A DNA stretch of 64,000 nt from Azohydromonas australica DSM 1124 (GTDB lineage Bacteria > Pseudomonadota > Gammaproteobacteria > Burkholderiales > Burkholderiaceae_C). This document shows positions 1 through 8,305 of the stretch, one piece after another (within the stretch, counting starts at the first letter, position 1; the number at the start of each line of letters is the position of its first letter). The notes beneath the pieces are model-generated. The model was not told the origin of the DNA. It saw only the letters and a program-made list of their open reading frames with translations, and made no database searches. Location of the stretch: positions 1 through 64,000 of the forward strand of contig NZ_AUMO01000032.1 of NCBI RefSeq assembly GCF_000430725.1, given 5' to 3'. The position numbers and the translations under genes were made by a program.

Positions 1-137
1 ACGACTGGGCACGTTCCGATGCGTTACTCACCCGTTCGCCACTCGCCACCAGGATTGCTCCCGTGCTGCCGTTCGACTTGCATGTGTAAGGCATGCCGCC
101 AGCGTTCAATCTGAGCCAGGATCAAACTCTTCAGTTC
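1..137 (-). rRNA. rrs: 16S ribosomal RNA, 5' end (partial)
   Basis: The reverse complement holds the universal 16S start, GAGTTTGATCCTGGCTCAG, at about 113-131. The mature 5' end is placed near 137 by alignment with the E. coli 16S start. The gene runs off the left edge, so only about the first 137 nt are present. It lies downstream of, and on the same strand as, ptsI. Its own promoters and boxA lie between the two. Confidence 0.97.
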
Positions 138-281
138 GATCTTGAATATTACTGCTCAAAGGAAATTGAAGAAAACTTCAACTTCTGCATCGAGCGTTCG
201 AGGCTCCGAAGAACCTCAGGTCTTGCGACCCTGAGACACCTCAGTCACCACTCCGAACGCCCACGCTTATCGGCTGTATGT

Positions 282-293
282 TTTTAAAGAGCT
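282..293 (-). promoter_or_regulatory. rrn leader boxA antitermination element
   Basis: The minus strand reads AGCTCTTTAAAA, close to the rRNA boxA consensus TGCTCTTTAACA that loads NusB/NusE. It lies about 145 nt upstream of the 16S 5' end and downstream of both candidate promoters, as expected for rRNA antitermination. Confidence 0.75.
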
Positions 294-339
294 TGACTGC
301 TTTCGCAATCAGTCGCTGCGTTAATCAGCGAAGACCGAG

Positions 340-368
340 ATTCTGACACGCTTCAAAAACCTTGTCAA
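340..368 (-). promoter_or_regulatory. rrn promoter P2 (sigma-70 type)
   Basis: On the minus strand TTGACA (363-368) is followed after 17 nt by CAGAAT (340-345). This is the promoter nearest to 16S. The initially transcribed region begins with a CTTCGCTGAT block also found after P1. Confidence 0.8.
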
Positions 369-456
369 ACACTTGGTTTTTACTGCCTGTCGCTTACCCG
401 GAAGGCTTGCGCTGCTTACGCCTCACAAACCCACGCTGTGATCAGCGAAGCCGCAG

Positions 457-486
457 ATTATGGCACAGCTTTTTGCAAGCCGTCAA
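457..486 (-). promoter_or_regulatory. rrn promoter P1 (sigma-70 type)
   Basis: On the minus strand TTGACG (481-486) is followed after 18 nt by CATAAT (457-462). It begins only about 65 nt downstream of the ptsI stop, so ptsI readthrough could also enter the rRNA operon; no clear terminator is seen between them. Confidence 0.7.
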
Positions 487-550
487 CATGTGCAGCAATG
501 TTTCGGTTGGCGCGACCTATGGCATCACTGACGGCACCCAAGGCGCACGC

Positions 551-2341
551 TCAGTGCTGCAAGACCGTTTCAGAAGCCTCCTCGCCGCGCAAGCTGACGG
601 AGTTCCAAGCGGCCTGAGGATCTTCGGATTGCAAGGTGCGCTCAATGGCGCCCTGGAGCTTTCGGCTGTCAGCACGCAACACTCGCTGCTTGATGCCGGC
701 GATCTGCGCCGGATGCATGGAAAAGCTGCGCAGCCCCATCCCGAGCAACAGTTCCGTGAAAACGGGATCACCTGCCATCTCGCCGCAGACGCTGACACCC
801 TTGCCATGACGCTGCGCGCAGGCAATGGTGTCGGCAATCAGCTTCAGCACGGCCGGATGCCAGGGATCGTAGAGATGCGCCACCTGCTCGTCAGCACGGT
901 CAATGGCCAGCGTGTACTGGATCAGGTCGTTGGTGCCAATCGAGACGAAATCAAAGTGGCGGAAAAAGGCCGGCAACATCATCACGGCCGCCGGCACTTC
1001 GATCATGGCACCCACCTGCACCTCGCCGATCGGATGCCCGCTGTCCAGCAATTGCTGTCGAGACCGCGTGATGAGCTCCATGGTCTGGCGGATCTCGCGC
1101 AGGTGCACCACCATCGGCAACAGCAGCTTGATCTTGCCGTAGGCGCTGGCACGCAGGATGGCCCGAATCTGCTGCCGGAACATGGCCGGCTCGGCCAAGC
1201 TCCAACGGATCGCCCGCAGTCCCAGCGCCGGATTCAACGAATGCTCATGGCGCAGCTCCTGCAGCGACATGCGCTCCAGCGGCTTGTCCGCGCCAATGTC
1301 CACGGTACGGATCGTCACCGGTAGACCCGCCATCGTCTGCACCACCGACCGGTACGCTTCGAACTGCTCCTCCTCGCTGGGCAGCACGCCGCCCCGATTC
1401 ATGAACAGGAACTCGGTACGGAACAGCCCGACGCCCACGGCACCAGCGTCCACTGCGGCCTGCGCGTCGCTGGGCAGCTCGATGTTGGCCAGCAGCTCCA
1501 CGTTCTCGCCGTCCAAGGTCAGCGCCGGCGTATGACGCAAACGATTCAATCGGGCACGCTCCAACTCGCTCTGGCGCTGACGGAACCGGTATTCCTCCAG
1601 CACGATCGGCGACGGATTGACGATGACCACTCCCGTGTCACCGTCGATCACCACCCAATCGTCCTGGCGAATGAGCCGGCTGGCCTCGCGCGCACCCACC
1701 ACCGCCGGGATGTCCATGCTGCGCGCGACGATGGCGGTATGCGAGGTCTTGCCGCCGACGTCAGTAATGAAGCCCGTGAAAACGCTGCGCTTGAACTGCA
1801 GCATGTCCGCCGGCGCAATGTCGTTGGCCACCAGCACCAGCGGATCCTCTCCGGCGACATCCTGTGCTGGCGCCGCCACCATGGAAACCGAAACCGTGCC
1901 GTCGCGCGCCAAGGCACGCAACAGCCGCTCCGTGACCTGCTCCATGTCGGCCTTGCGGCCTCGCAGGTACTCGTCTTCCATTTCGTCGAACTGGCGCGCC
2001 ACCACTTCCAGCTGAGCCGACAGCGCCCATTCGGCGTTGTAGTGGCGCTCCAAGATCCAATGCATGATGGCTTCGGCCAGTGCCTCGTCATGCAGCAGCA
2101 TCAGATGTACGTCGAGCAGGGCAGACAGCTCACTCGGCGCTTCGGGCGGCAAGTCGCGCTGCAGCGTACTGAGCTCGGCCGCCACGGCATCGCGCGCCCG
2201 ACGCAGACGCTCGATCTCGCGGCGCGTTTGGGACGCTGGCACGAAGTAGTGCGCCACATCCACGCGGCTGGAAGCCACCAGCACTGCCCGACCGATGGCC
2301 ACACCCCGCGAAACGGGCAGCCCGAATACCTGAATGCTCAT
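551..2341 (-). CDS. ptsI: Phosphoenolpyruvate-protein phosphotransferase (PTS enzyme I)
   Basis: Enzyme I takes the phosphate from PEP and passes it to HPr in the cytoplasm. The 596-residue protein has the N-terminal HPr-binding half, the phospho-His loop GGKTSHTAIVAR (His about 201) and the C-terminal PEP-binding barrel with GLFRTEFLFM, the EVPAAVMM motif and the catalytic VCGEMAGDP cysteine. I start at MSIQVFGLPV because homologues begin there; an upstream in-frame ATG would add only 11 unlikely residues. A TAAAGT hexamer ends 7 nt before this ATG. It follows ptsH and EIIA on the same strand. No EIIB/EIIC sugar permease is nearby, so the relay is probably regulatory. Confidence 0.96.
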   Translation of the reverse strand: MSIQVFGLPVSRGVAIGRAVLVASSRVDVAHYFVPASQTRREIERLRRARDAVAAELSTLQRDLPPEAPSELSALLDVHLMLLHDEALAEAIMHWILERHYNAEWALSAQLEVVARQFDEMEDEYLRGRKADMEQVTERLLRALARDGTVSVSMVAAPAQDVAGEDPLVLVANDIAPADMLQFKRSVFTGFITDVGGKTSHTAIVARSMDIPAVVGAREASRLIRQDDWVVIDGDTGVVIVNPSPIVLEEYRFRQRQSELERARLNRLRHTPALTLDGENVELLANIELPSDAQAAVDAGAVGVGLFRTEFLFMNRGGVLPSEEEQFEAYRSVVQTMAGLPVTIRTVDIGADKPLERMSLQELRHEHSLNPALGLRAIRWSLAEPAMFRQQIRAILRASAYGKIKLLLPMVVHLREIRQTMELITRSRQQLLDSGHPIGEVQVGAMIEVPAAVMMLPAFFRHFDFVSIGTNDLIQYTLAIDRADEQVAHLYDPWHPAVLKLIADTIACAQRHGKGVSVCGEMAGDPVFTELLLGMGLRSFSMHPAQIAGIKQRVLRADSRKLQGAIERTLQSEDPQAAWNSVSLRGEEASETVLQH

Positions 2342-2439
2342 CCGGGGCACTTTAGCAGTGCAAATCCGGCTCAAGCCTTCGTATTGGCCCGAAGCACAGC
2401 ATTGCCCTGCCGTGCGTCAAGGCCGGATGTTGGGGGAAC

Positions 2440-2709
2440 TTACTGGCCTTCGCCGAACTTGTCGTCCACCAGCGCCCTCAGCGCCTCGGCGGCAGCTTGC
2501 TCGTCGGGGCCTTCAACCTCCAACTCGATCTCCGCGCCCAATCCCGCCGCCAGCATCATGACGCCCATGATGCTCTTGGCATTGACGCGGCGCCCGTTGC
2601 GGCTGAGGAAAATCTCTGACTTGAAGCTGGCCGCCAGCTTGGTGAGCTTGGCCGAGGCGCGGGCGTGCAAGCCCAACTTGTTGCTGATGGTCAGCGTGGT
2701 CTGAATCAT
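2440..2709 (-). CDS. ptsH: Phosphocarrier protein HPr
   Basis: HPr relays phosphate from enzyme I to EIIA. The 89-residue product has the phosphorylation site LGLHARAS with His15, and the NAKSIMGVMML segment with Ser46, the residue phosphorylated by HPr kinase where that enzyme exists. Length and both motifs are normal. It sits 11 nt downstream of the EIIA gene and 98 nt upstream of ptsI. I start at MIQTTLTIS; a longer upstream reading is translated EIIA sequence in another frame. Confidence 0.96.
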   Translation of the reverse strand: MIQTTLTISNKLGLHARASAKLTKLAASFKSEIFLSRNGRRVNAKSIMGVMMLAAGLGAEIELEVEGPDEQAAAEALRALVDDKFGEGQ

Positions 2710-2720
2710 GGGAAAGCGGC

Positions 2721-3122
2721 TCAGGAGACGGAGTTGTGCGGCATGGGCAGTTGCAACACGCCCTGGCTGGCGCCAGCCACGGCCCGCGCGGCCAGCGCTT
2801 CCAGCGGCTCGGCCGCATAGCACAGCGCACGCCACAGCATCGGCACATTGACGCCGGCAATCACACGCACGCGCTGCGCATCGCCCAAGCGTTGCGCCAC
2901 ATTGCAAGGCGTGGCGCCGAACACATCGGTGAGGACCAGCGCTTCCTCGACCCCCAGGCGCTGCAGCAGCGCACGGGCCTGTGCCTCGATGTCCTCGGGA
3001 CTTGTGTCCGGCTCGACGTCCAGCGCCTGCAAGGGCACGCCGCAGTCCGCAAAGGCATGCTGGGCGACCGCCTTCAGTGCGGAAGCCAAGGGCGCATGGG
3101 CGATAAGAAGCAATCCAGCCAT
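2721..3122 (-). CDS. PTS EIIA component, mannose/fructose family
   Basis: A single-domain 133-residue EIIA of the mannose (EIIA-Man) family. MAGLLLIAHAPLA carries the phosphoacceptor His9, and VLTDVFGATPCN matches the conserved loop near the active site. It would accept phosphate from HPr. With no EIIB or EIIC partner in the window it probably has a regulatory output, as in other betaproteobacteria with a permease-free PTS. CATAAT (3130-3135) ends 7 nt before the ATG, with no Shine-Dalgarno, so a leaderless mRNA is likely. It is the first gene of EIIA-ptsH-ptsI. Confidence 0.92.
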   Translation of the reverse strand: MAGLLLIAHAPLASALKAVAQHAFADCGVPLQALDVEPDTSPEDIEAQARALLQRLGVEEALVLTDVFGATPCNVAQRLGDAQRVRVIAGVNVPMLWRALCYAAEPLEALAARAVAGASQGVLQLPMPHNSVS

Positions 3123-3162
3123 GGCCGGCATTATGCGCAGCCCATCCAGGGCCGCCGCGCCG

Positions 3163-3684
3163 TCAGCCCGGCACGCGCAGCGCATCCATGAAGGTGTGCA
3201 CGGCCGGTGTGTCCGGCGCCCCCTCCAGCACGGTGGCCTGCAGCACCTGCGTGCCACGCGCGAACAACAGCAACTGCGCCTGAACGGCCGCGCCATCGGG
3301 ACGGCGCCCGCTGAGCGCGTAGCGGCGCGCCTGCGGATTGGGTGTCATGCCCGGCACCTGCGCCGCGTCGCCCGGCGGCAGCGGGGCTTGCAGGTTGCGC
3401 GCCTGCGCCGCGGCCAGGGCAGCCAGCACCGCTTCCACGCGGGCCGGGTCCTGCACATCGGCCTGCGCAACGGCAAAACGCAGCCCCGTGGCCTCGCAGG
3501 CATGCAGCGTCAGGGCCACCGGCTGCCCGACCAGCGTGAGCGTGCGGGTCTGGTGCTCGGGCTTGCAGGGAAACAGCGCCAGCGCACCGCCGTCCAGCCG
3601 CACCTCGCGCCAGTTCAATGCCGGCGTACAGGCCCCCGCGCACAGCGCCAGACCGGCCAGCCACCTTCTCGCACCGCTGCTCAT
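3163..3684 (-). CDS. Hypothetical exported protein, possible lipoprotein
   Basis: A 173-residue protein of unknown function. The N-terminus MSSGARRWLAGLALCAGAC is a basic segment plus hydrophobic core ending in a weak lipobox (A-G-A-C), so it is exported and possibly lipidated. The mature part has three further Cys residues and no domain I recognise. I start at 3684 because GATAAT (3692-3697) ends exactly 7 nt upstream, implying a leaderless transcript. ATG codons at 3693 and 3756 lie in or above that promoter. It precedes the PTS EIIA gene by 40 nt. Confidence 0.7.
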   Translation of the reverse strand: MSSGARRWLAGLALCAGACTPALNWREVRLDGGALALFPCKPEHQTRTLTLVGQPVALTLHACEATGLRFAVAQADVQDPARVEAVLAALAAAQARNLQAPLPPGDAAQVPGMTPNPQARRYALSGRRPDGAAVQAQLLLFARGTQVLQATVLEGAPDTPAVHTFMDALRVPG

Positions 3685-3842
3685 GCCAGCCATTATCGGC
3701 ACCGCTTCATGCCCGTCCGGGTTGCACATCCCTGCCGCGCATCGCCCTGCAGACACGCCGGCACGGAAATGACCGATGTCAAGCCAGCCCCTGGGGGCCT
3801 GGCATAAACTGACTTGTTTCCTGCTTCCAGCGAGAGCTTTCC

Positions 3843-4349
3843 ATGAATCTGCGTCGTCCTATCGTCGGTGTGGCAGCCGCCCTCGCACTGGCCGCGGGCG
3901 TGCTGGCCTGGCAAAGCATGGCAACCCTGGAGCCCGCACCGGAAGTGAGCTACACGCTGCTCGACGGCAGCACCGGCAGCACTGCGGCACTCAAGGGCAA
4001 GGTGGTGCTGGTGAACTTCTGGGCCACCAGCTGCGTTACCTGCGTCAAGGAAATGCCGCAGATCGTCGCCACCCACAACAAGTTCAAGGACCGCAACTTC
4101 GAGACGATCGCGGTGGCCATGAGCTACGACCCGCCGGCCTACGTCTCCAAGTTCGCCCAGACGCGCCAGCTGCCCTTCGGCGTGGCCATCGACAACACGG
4201 GCCAGATCGCCGAGCGCTTCGGCGACGTCAAGCTCACCCCCACCACCTTCCTGCTCGACCAGCAAGGCCGCATCGTCAAGCGCTATGTGGGAGAGCCCGA
4301 CTTCGCCGCGCTGCACGCGCTGGTGGAGGACCTGCTCAAGAAGGGCTGA
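3843..4349 (+). CDS. Thioredoxin-like TlpA/ResA-family oxidoreductase
   Basis: A 168-residue membrane-anchored or exported thioredoxin-fold protein. Residues 5-25 form an N-terminal hydrophobic segment. The redox motif is FWATSCVTCVKE with Cys64 and Cys67, and KLTPTTFLLD supplies the cis-proline. Such proteins reduce disulfides in the periplasm, for example during cytochrome c maturation. The client cannot be named from context. The gene is alone on its strand and ends at a strong bidirectional terminator shared with lipA. Confidence 0.9.
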   Translation: MNLRRPIVGVAAALALAAGVLAWQSMATLEPAPEVSYTLLDGSTGSTAALKGKVVLVNFWATSCVTCVKEMPQIVATHNKFKDRNFETIAVAMSYDPPAYVSKFAQTRQLPFGVAIDNTGQIAERFGDVKLTPTTFLLDQQGRIVKRYVGEPDFAALHALVEDLLKKG

Positions 4350-4364
4350 GCCCGCCCAGACAGC

Positions 4365-4394
4365 AAAAAGCCGGGTACGCGACCCGGCTTTTTT
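4365..4394. terminator. Bidirectional intrinsic terminator between the TlpA-like gene and lipA
   Basis: AGCCGGGT and ACCCGGCT form a perfect 8-bp stem with a 5-nt loop. It is flanked by A5 on the left and T6 on the right, so it can stop both convergent transcripts. Confidence 0.88.
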
Positions 4395-4437
4395 CATGGG
4401 AACACGCCGACGTGCGGCGTGCTGCACACCCTTCGCT

Positions 4438-5448
4438 TCAGGCCGTCGGCGCCAGGCCGGCCGCATGCGCCTGCTGATCGGCGTGGTAGCTGGAGCGCAC
4501 CATCGCACCCACCGCGGCATGCGTGAAGCCCATCTTGTAGGCCTCGTCCTCGAACATCTTGAAGGTGTCCGGGTGCACGTAGCGGCGCACCGGCAGATGG
4601 TGGCCGCTGGGCGCGAGGTACTGGCCGAGGGTCAGCATGTCGATGCCGTGCGCGCGCATGTCGCGCATGACCTGCAGGATCTCCTCGTCCGTCTCGCCCA
4701 GGCCCACCATGAGGCCGCTCTTGGTCGGCACGCCGGGCACGCTTTCCTTGAAGCGCTGCAGCAGCGTGAGGCTGAACTGGTAGTCCGCGCCCGGACGCGC
4801 TTCCTTGTACAGGCGCGGCACCGTTTCCAGGTTGTGGTTCATCACGTCCGGCGGCGCCGCCTTGAGGATGTCCAGCGCCTTGTCCAGGCGGCCGCGGAAG
4901 TCGGGCGTGAGGACTTCGATCTGCGTCCCCGGCGACAGCTCGCGCGTGCGGCGGATGCACTCCACGAAATGCGCCGCGCCGCCGTCGCGCAGGTCGTCGC
5001 GGTCCACGCTGGTGATCACCACGTACTTGAGCTTGAGCGCCGCGATGGTCTTGGCCAGGTTCTCCGGCTCGTTGACGTCCAGCGGGTCGGGACGGCCGTG
5101 GCCCACGTCGCAGAAGGGACAGCGCCGCGTGCACTTGTCGCCCATGATCATGAACGTCGCCGTGCCCTTGCCGAAGCACTCGCCGATGTTCGGGCAGGAG
5201 GCTTCCTCGCACACGGTATGCAGCTTGTGCTCGCGCAGCGTCTGCTTGATCTCGTAGAAGCGGGTGGTGGGCGAGCCCGCCTTGACGCGGATCCACTCCG
5301 GCTTCTTGAGCACCTCCGCCGGTACCACCTTGATCGGAATGCGCGCCGTCTTGGCTTGCGCCTTCTGCTTGGCGGTGGGGTCGTAGGGAGCGGGAGCAGC
5401 GCCCGAGGGAGCGGGCGTGGCGGGAGCGCTGGGGAGATCGGTGCTCAT
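4438..5448 (-). CDS. lipA: Lipoyl synthase
   Basis: A radical-SAM enzyme that inserts two sulfurs into protein-bound octanoate to make the lipoyl cofactor of 2-oxoacid dehydrogenases. The 336-residue protein shows both cluster sets: the auxiliary [4Fe-4S] cysteines C80, C85 and C91 in [12 protein letters not shown], and the radical-[11 protein letters not shown] (C106, C110, C113). The C-terminal [13 protein letters not shown] and the final RSSYHAD serine are also present. A Pro/Ala-rich N-terminal extension of about 30 residues precedes the core. It overlaps lipB by 4 nt (ATGA), so the two are translationally coupled. Confidence 0.97.
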   Translation of the reverse strand: MSTDLPSAPATPAPSGAAPAPYDPTAKQKAQAKTARIPIKVVPAEVLKKPEWIRVKAGSPTTRFYEIKQTLREHKLHTVCEEASCPNIGECFGKGTATFMIMGDKCTRRCPFCDVGHGRPDPLDVNEPENLAKTIAALKLKYVVITSVDRDDLRDGGAAHFVECIRRTRELSPGTQIEVLTPDFRGRLDKALDILKAAPPDVMNHNLETVPRLYKEARPGADYQFSLTLLQRFKESVPGVPTKSGLMVGLGETDEEILQVMRDMRAHGIDMLTLGQYLAPSGHHLPVRRYVHPDTFKMFEDEAYKMGFTHAAVGAMVRSSYHADQQAHAAGLAPTA

Positions 5449-6143
5449 CGGCTCAGTTGCGACTGCAGGCGCTGCGCCAGTCGCGCGGCCGCGTCATCCC
5501 ATGTGGTGAAAACACCGATTTTAGCGAGGTCGATGGTTTGCAACCCGGCATAGCCGCATGGGTTGATGCGGTGGAAGGGCTCCAGGTCCATGGCCACGTT
5601 GAAGGCCAGGCCGTGGTAGCTGCAATGGCGGCTGACCTTGATGCCCAGCGCCGCGATCTTGCCCAGGCCGCGGAACGGGTCCGCCGGATCGGCCGGCCCG
5701 GTCAGCGCCGCATGGCCAAAAGGATCGTCCAGCTTCACGTAGATCCCCGGCGCGCCGCCGACGCGGTGTCCCGTGACGCCATAGTCCTGCAGCACGCGCA
5801 GCACGGCCGACTCCAGCCGGAACACGTACTCGCGCACGAAGATGCCCAGCCGCTGCAGGTCGATCAGCGGGTAGGCCACCACCTGTCCTAGCCCGTGGTA
5901 GGTCACCTGCCCCCCGCGGTTGGTCTGCACCACCGGGATGTCGCCGGCGGCCAGCACATGCTCGGCGCGCCCGGCCACGCCCTGCGTGAACACGCCCGGG
6001 TGCTCGCAGATCCAGATCTCGTCAGGCGTCTGGTCCGTGCGCGCTTCGGTGAAGGCGCGCATGGCGGCCTCGGTGTCGGCGTAGTCGGCACGGCCCAGCC
6101 ATCGCACCAGCGGGGCTTCGGAAGTCGTCACGGCAGCAGTCAT
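5445..6143 (-). CDS. lipB: Octanoyl-[acyl carrier protein]-protein N-octanoyltransferase
   Basis: Transfers octanoyl from ACP to lipoyl domains, giving the substrate of LipA. The 232-residue protein has the family signature [12 protein letters not shown], the catalytic lysine in [12 protein letters not shown] and the catalytic cysteine in NPCGYAGL. The start at [10 protein letters not shown] matches family length; upstream ATGs are poor. GACAAT (6150-6155) ends 6 nt before the ATG, so the mRNA may be leaderless, although a GGAGG also lies 11 nt upstream. lipB overlaps lipA by 4 nt. The usual neighbour ybeD is separated from it by an antisense SEL1 gene. Confidence 0.96.
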   Translation of the reverse strand: MTAAVTTSEAPLVRWLGRADYADTEAAMRAFTEARTDQTPDEIWICEHPGVFTQGVAGRAEHVLAAGDIPVVQTNRGGQVTYHGLGQVVAYPLIDLQRLGIFVREYVFRLESAVLRVLQDYGVTGHRVGGAPGIYVKLDDPFGHAALTGPADPADPFRGLGKIAALGIKVSRHCSYHGLAFNVAMDLEPFHRINPCGYAGLQTIDLAKIGVFTTWDDAAARLAQRLQSQLSR

Positions 6144-6296
6144 GGGCGGATTGTCCTCCGTACACATTGGCGTCCCCACGGCGCCTTCCAACGCGCGCGC
6201 TTCGGCCCTGTCCGGGGCACGGATGATCCGCCTGGGTGTCGCGGCAGGCCGGCACCGCCGTATCGTGAACGCCTGCCGCACCGCCGCCGAGCCGCC

Positions 6297-7010
6297 ATGA
6301 AGCACCGCCCCGCACCGTCCCTATTGCGTTCTCTCGCAGCCCTGCTGGCCGCGCTGGCGCTTTCCACGGCAGCCGCCGCCCCCTCGGCACAGCACCAGGC
6401 CGCCCTGGAAGCGGCGGTGCGGGACTACGACGCCGGGCGCTTGGCGCAGGCGCAGGCCGCCTTCGAGCGGCTGTCGCGCGCCGGCGTGCCCGCGGCGGAC
6501 CACAACCTCGCGGTGATGCACCTGCGCGGCGAGCTGCCGCACGCCAGCACGCAGGAGGCGCTGCGGCTGATGACGCGCGCGGCGCAGCACGGCTTCGTCA
6601 CGGCGATGTTCGATCTGGGGCGGCTGCACGAGAGCGGGCAGCTCGGCCGCATCGACCTGCCCGCAGCGTACCGCTGGTACGCGCAGGCGGCCGAAGCCGG
6701 CAGCACTGCGGGGCAGGTGGAAGCGGGCACCGCCTTCTATCTGGGGCGCGGCACCGCGCGCGACGCGGCGCAGGCCGCGCACTGGTTCCGCGCGGCCGCG
6801 CTGGCCGGCGACAACGGCGCGCAGTACCTGCTGGCCTCGATGTACGAGAGCGGCGACGGCCTGCCGCAGGATCTGCGCCTGGCGCGCTACTGGTACGCCG
6901 CGGCGGCGGCCGGGGGCGATCCGGCCGCGGCGCTCAAGGCACGCGCGCTGTCGCAGCAGATGGAAGCCGGCGACGCGCCCGCGCCCTCCGGCGTCACAAC
7001 ACCACCTTGA
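6297..7010 (+). CDS. SEL1/TPR-repeat exported protein
   Basis: A 237-residue protein. Residues 1-24 form a signal peptide with a hydrophobic Leu/Ala core ending in AAAAPSA. The rest is SEL1-like repeats, recognisable by blocks such as [46 protein letters not shown] and [13 protein letters not shown]. Such repeats are protein-interaction scaffolds in the envelope; no partner can be named. The gene is antisense to the lipoate genes, between lipB and ybeD, and its last 17 nt overlap the 3' end of ybeD. Confidence 0.87.
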   Translation: MKHRPAPSLLRSLAALLAALALSTAAAAPSAQHQAALEAAVRDYDAGRLAQAQAAFERLSRAGVPAADHNLAVMHLRGELPHASTQEALRLMTRAAQHGFVTAMFDLGRLHESGQLGRIDLPAAYRWYAQAAEAGSTAGQVEAGTAFYLGRGTARDAAQAAHWFRAAALAGDNGAQYLLASMYESGDGLPQDLRLARYWYAAAAAGGDPAAALKARALSQQMEAGDAPAPSGVTTPP

Positions 7011-7272
7011 CCATCGGGTGCGAGGTCAGGCTGCGGTAGAGATCGTCGAGCTGCTCGCGGCTGGTGGCCGTGACGGTGACGGTCAGGCCCAGGTAGTTGC
7101 CGCTGCTGCTGGGGCGACGCTCCACGGTCGCGACGTCGAAGCCGGGATCGAACTGCAGAACGACCTCCACCACGGCTTCCTCGAAGCCCTCCACGTGCGC
7201 GCCCATCACCTTGATCGGGAACGGGCTCGGGTACTCGATGAGCGAATCGCGGGGCGTGGCGGCAGTGTTCAT
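6994..7272 (-). CDS. ybeD: YbeD/DUF493 family protein
   Basis: A 92-residue DUF493 protein with the typical YPSPFPIKVMG start of the domain and the GNYLGLTVTVTATSREQLDDLYRSL core that forms a small ferredoxin-like fold. E. coli YbeD lies beside lipB and is thought to be regulatory, but its function is not settled. The start is set at MNTAATPRDS by family length. It is downstream of the class IV aminotransferase, beyond that gene's terminator. Its tail overlaps the convergent SEL1 gene. Confidence 0.9.
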   Translation of the reverse strand: MNTAATPRDSLIEYPSPFPIKVMGAHVEGFEEAVVEVVLQFDPGFDVATVERRPSSSGNYLGLTVTVTATSREQLDDLYRSLTSHPMVKVVL

Positions 7273-7311
7273 GGCCTGACTACGGGTTAGCGGCTCCAGG
7301 GCCGCACAATG

Positions 7312-7341
7312 AAAAACGGGCGCGGCAAGCACCGCGCCCGT
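7312..7341 (-). terminator. Intrinsic terminator after the class IV aminotransferase gene
   Basis: On the minus strand ACGGGCGCGG and CCGCGCCCGT form a 10-bp stem with a 6-nt loop followed by TTTTTC. It lies 18 nt after the aminotransferase stop and 39 nt before the ybeD start. Confidence 0.85.
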
Positions 7342-7359
7342 CAGGAAAGGTGGGGCGGC

Positions 7360-8259
7360 TCAGATCGATTGCAAGGCCTTGGCGCGCTGGTAGGCCTCGT
7401 ACAGCCGGCCGTACACCGGGCCGGGCTTGCCGCGCAGCGCGCCATGGCCCACGAGTTCGCCGTCCAGACGCGTCACCGGCAGCACCTCGCGCGCCGCGGA
7501 ACTCAGCAGGATCTCGTCGGCCGCGCGCAGGTCCGCCTCGGGAATGGGGCGCAGGTTGTAGGCGATGCCCACTTCCTCGCACAGCTCGCGCAGCAGCTCG
7601 TAGCGGATGCCTTCGAGCACGTGCTCGCTCCTGGGCGGGCCCAGCAGCGCGCCCTCGTGCACGATCCAGACGTTGCTGGCCGAGCCCTCGGTGAGGTAGC
7701 TGATGCCGCTGGCGGCCTCGCGCAGCAGGATGGTCTCGCTGGCGCCATGGTCGGCCGAGATCTGGCGCGCCAGCACGTTGCCCAGCAGCGAGGTGGTCTT
7801 GAGGTCGCAGCGCTCCCAGCGGAAGTCGCGCGCCGTGATGCAGGCCACGCCCTGGTGGCGCTGCTCCGGCGTGGGCGCGCGCGTGGCGCTGCTCATCATG
7901 AACACCGTCGGCTCAAGCCCTTCGGGCATGGCGTGGTCGCGCGGCGCCACGCCGCGCGTGACCTGCAGGTACAGCGACTGGTCCTCGCCGTCCTGCGCCG
8001 CGATCAGCCGCCGCGCATGCGCCAGCCACTGCTCGCGGCCGAACGGATTGGGAATGCGCAGCCGGCCCAGGTTGCGCTCCAGCCGCGCCATGTGGTCGTC
8101 GAAGCGGAAGAGGCGCCGCCCGTACACCGGCAGCAGCTCGTAAACCCCGTCGCCGAAGAGGAAGCCGCGGTCCAGCACCGGTACCCGGGCCTGGCCCAGC
8201 GGCAGGAACTCCCCGTTAAGAAAGCACAGGCTCTCGGGCTGGATCGGCGCAGGATGCAT
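7360..8259 (-). CDS. Class IV PLP aminotransferase (D-amino acid aminotransferase-like)
   Basis: A fold-type IV PLP enzyme of 299 residues. FGDGVYELLPVYGRRLFRFDDHMARL is the conserved N-terminal region, here cited only by its first motif FGDGVYE at about 36-42. The cofactor lysine is K154 in CDLKTTSLL, and TEGSASNVW is the phosphate-binding loop. The pattern suits D-alanine transaminase, giving D-Glu/D-Ala for peptidoglycan, better than branched-chain or aminodeoxychorismate enzymes; the family is hard to split by eye. It lies directly downstream of a D-Ala-D-Ala carboxypeptidase gene, which fits a cell-wall role. Confidence 0.85.
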   Translation of the reverse strand: MHPAPIQPESLCFLNGEFLPLGQARVPVLDRGFLFGDGVYELLPVYGRRLFRFDDHMARLERNLGRLRIPNPFGREQWLAHARRLIAAQDGEDQSLYLQVTRGVAPRDHAMPEGLEPTVFMMSSATRAPTPEQRHQGVACITARDFRWERCDLKTTSLLGNVLARQISADHGASETILLREAASGISYLTEGSASNVWIVHEGALLGPPRSEHVLEGIRYELLRELCEEVGIAYNLRPIPEADLRAADEILLSSAAREVLPVTRLDGELVGHGALRGKPGPVYGRLYEAYQRAKALQSI

Positions 8260-8305
8260 CGCGGCTTCTCCTTGCTCTGGGGATCAGGGCGGCAAGCAGG
8301 TCAGG

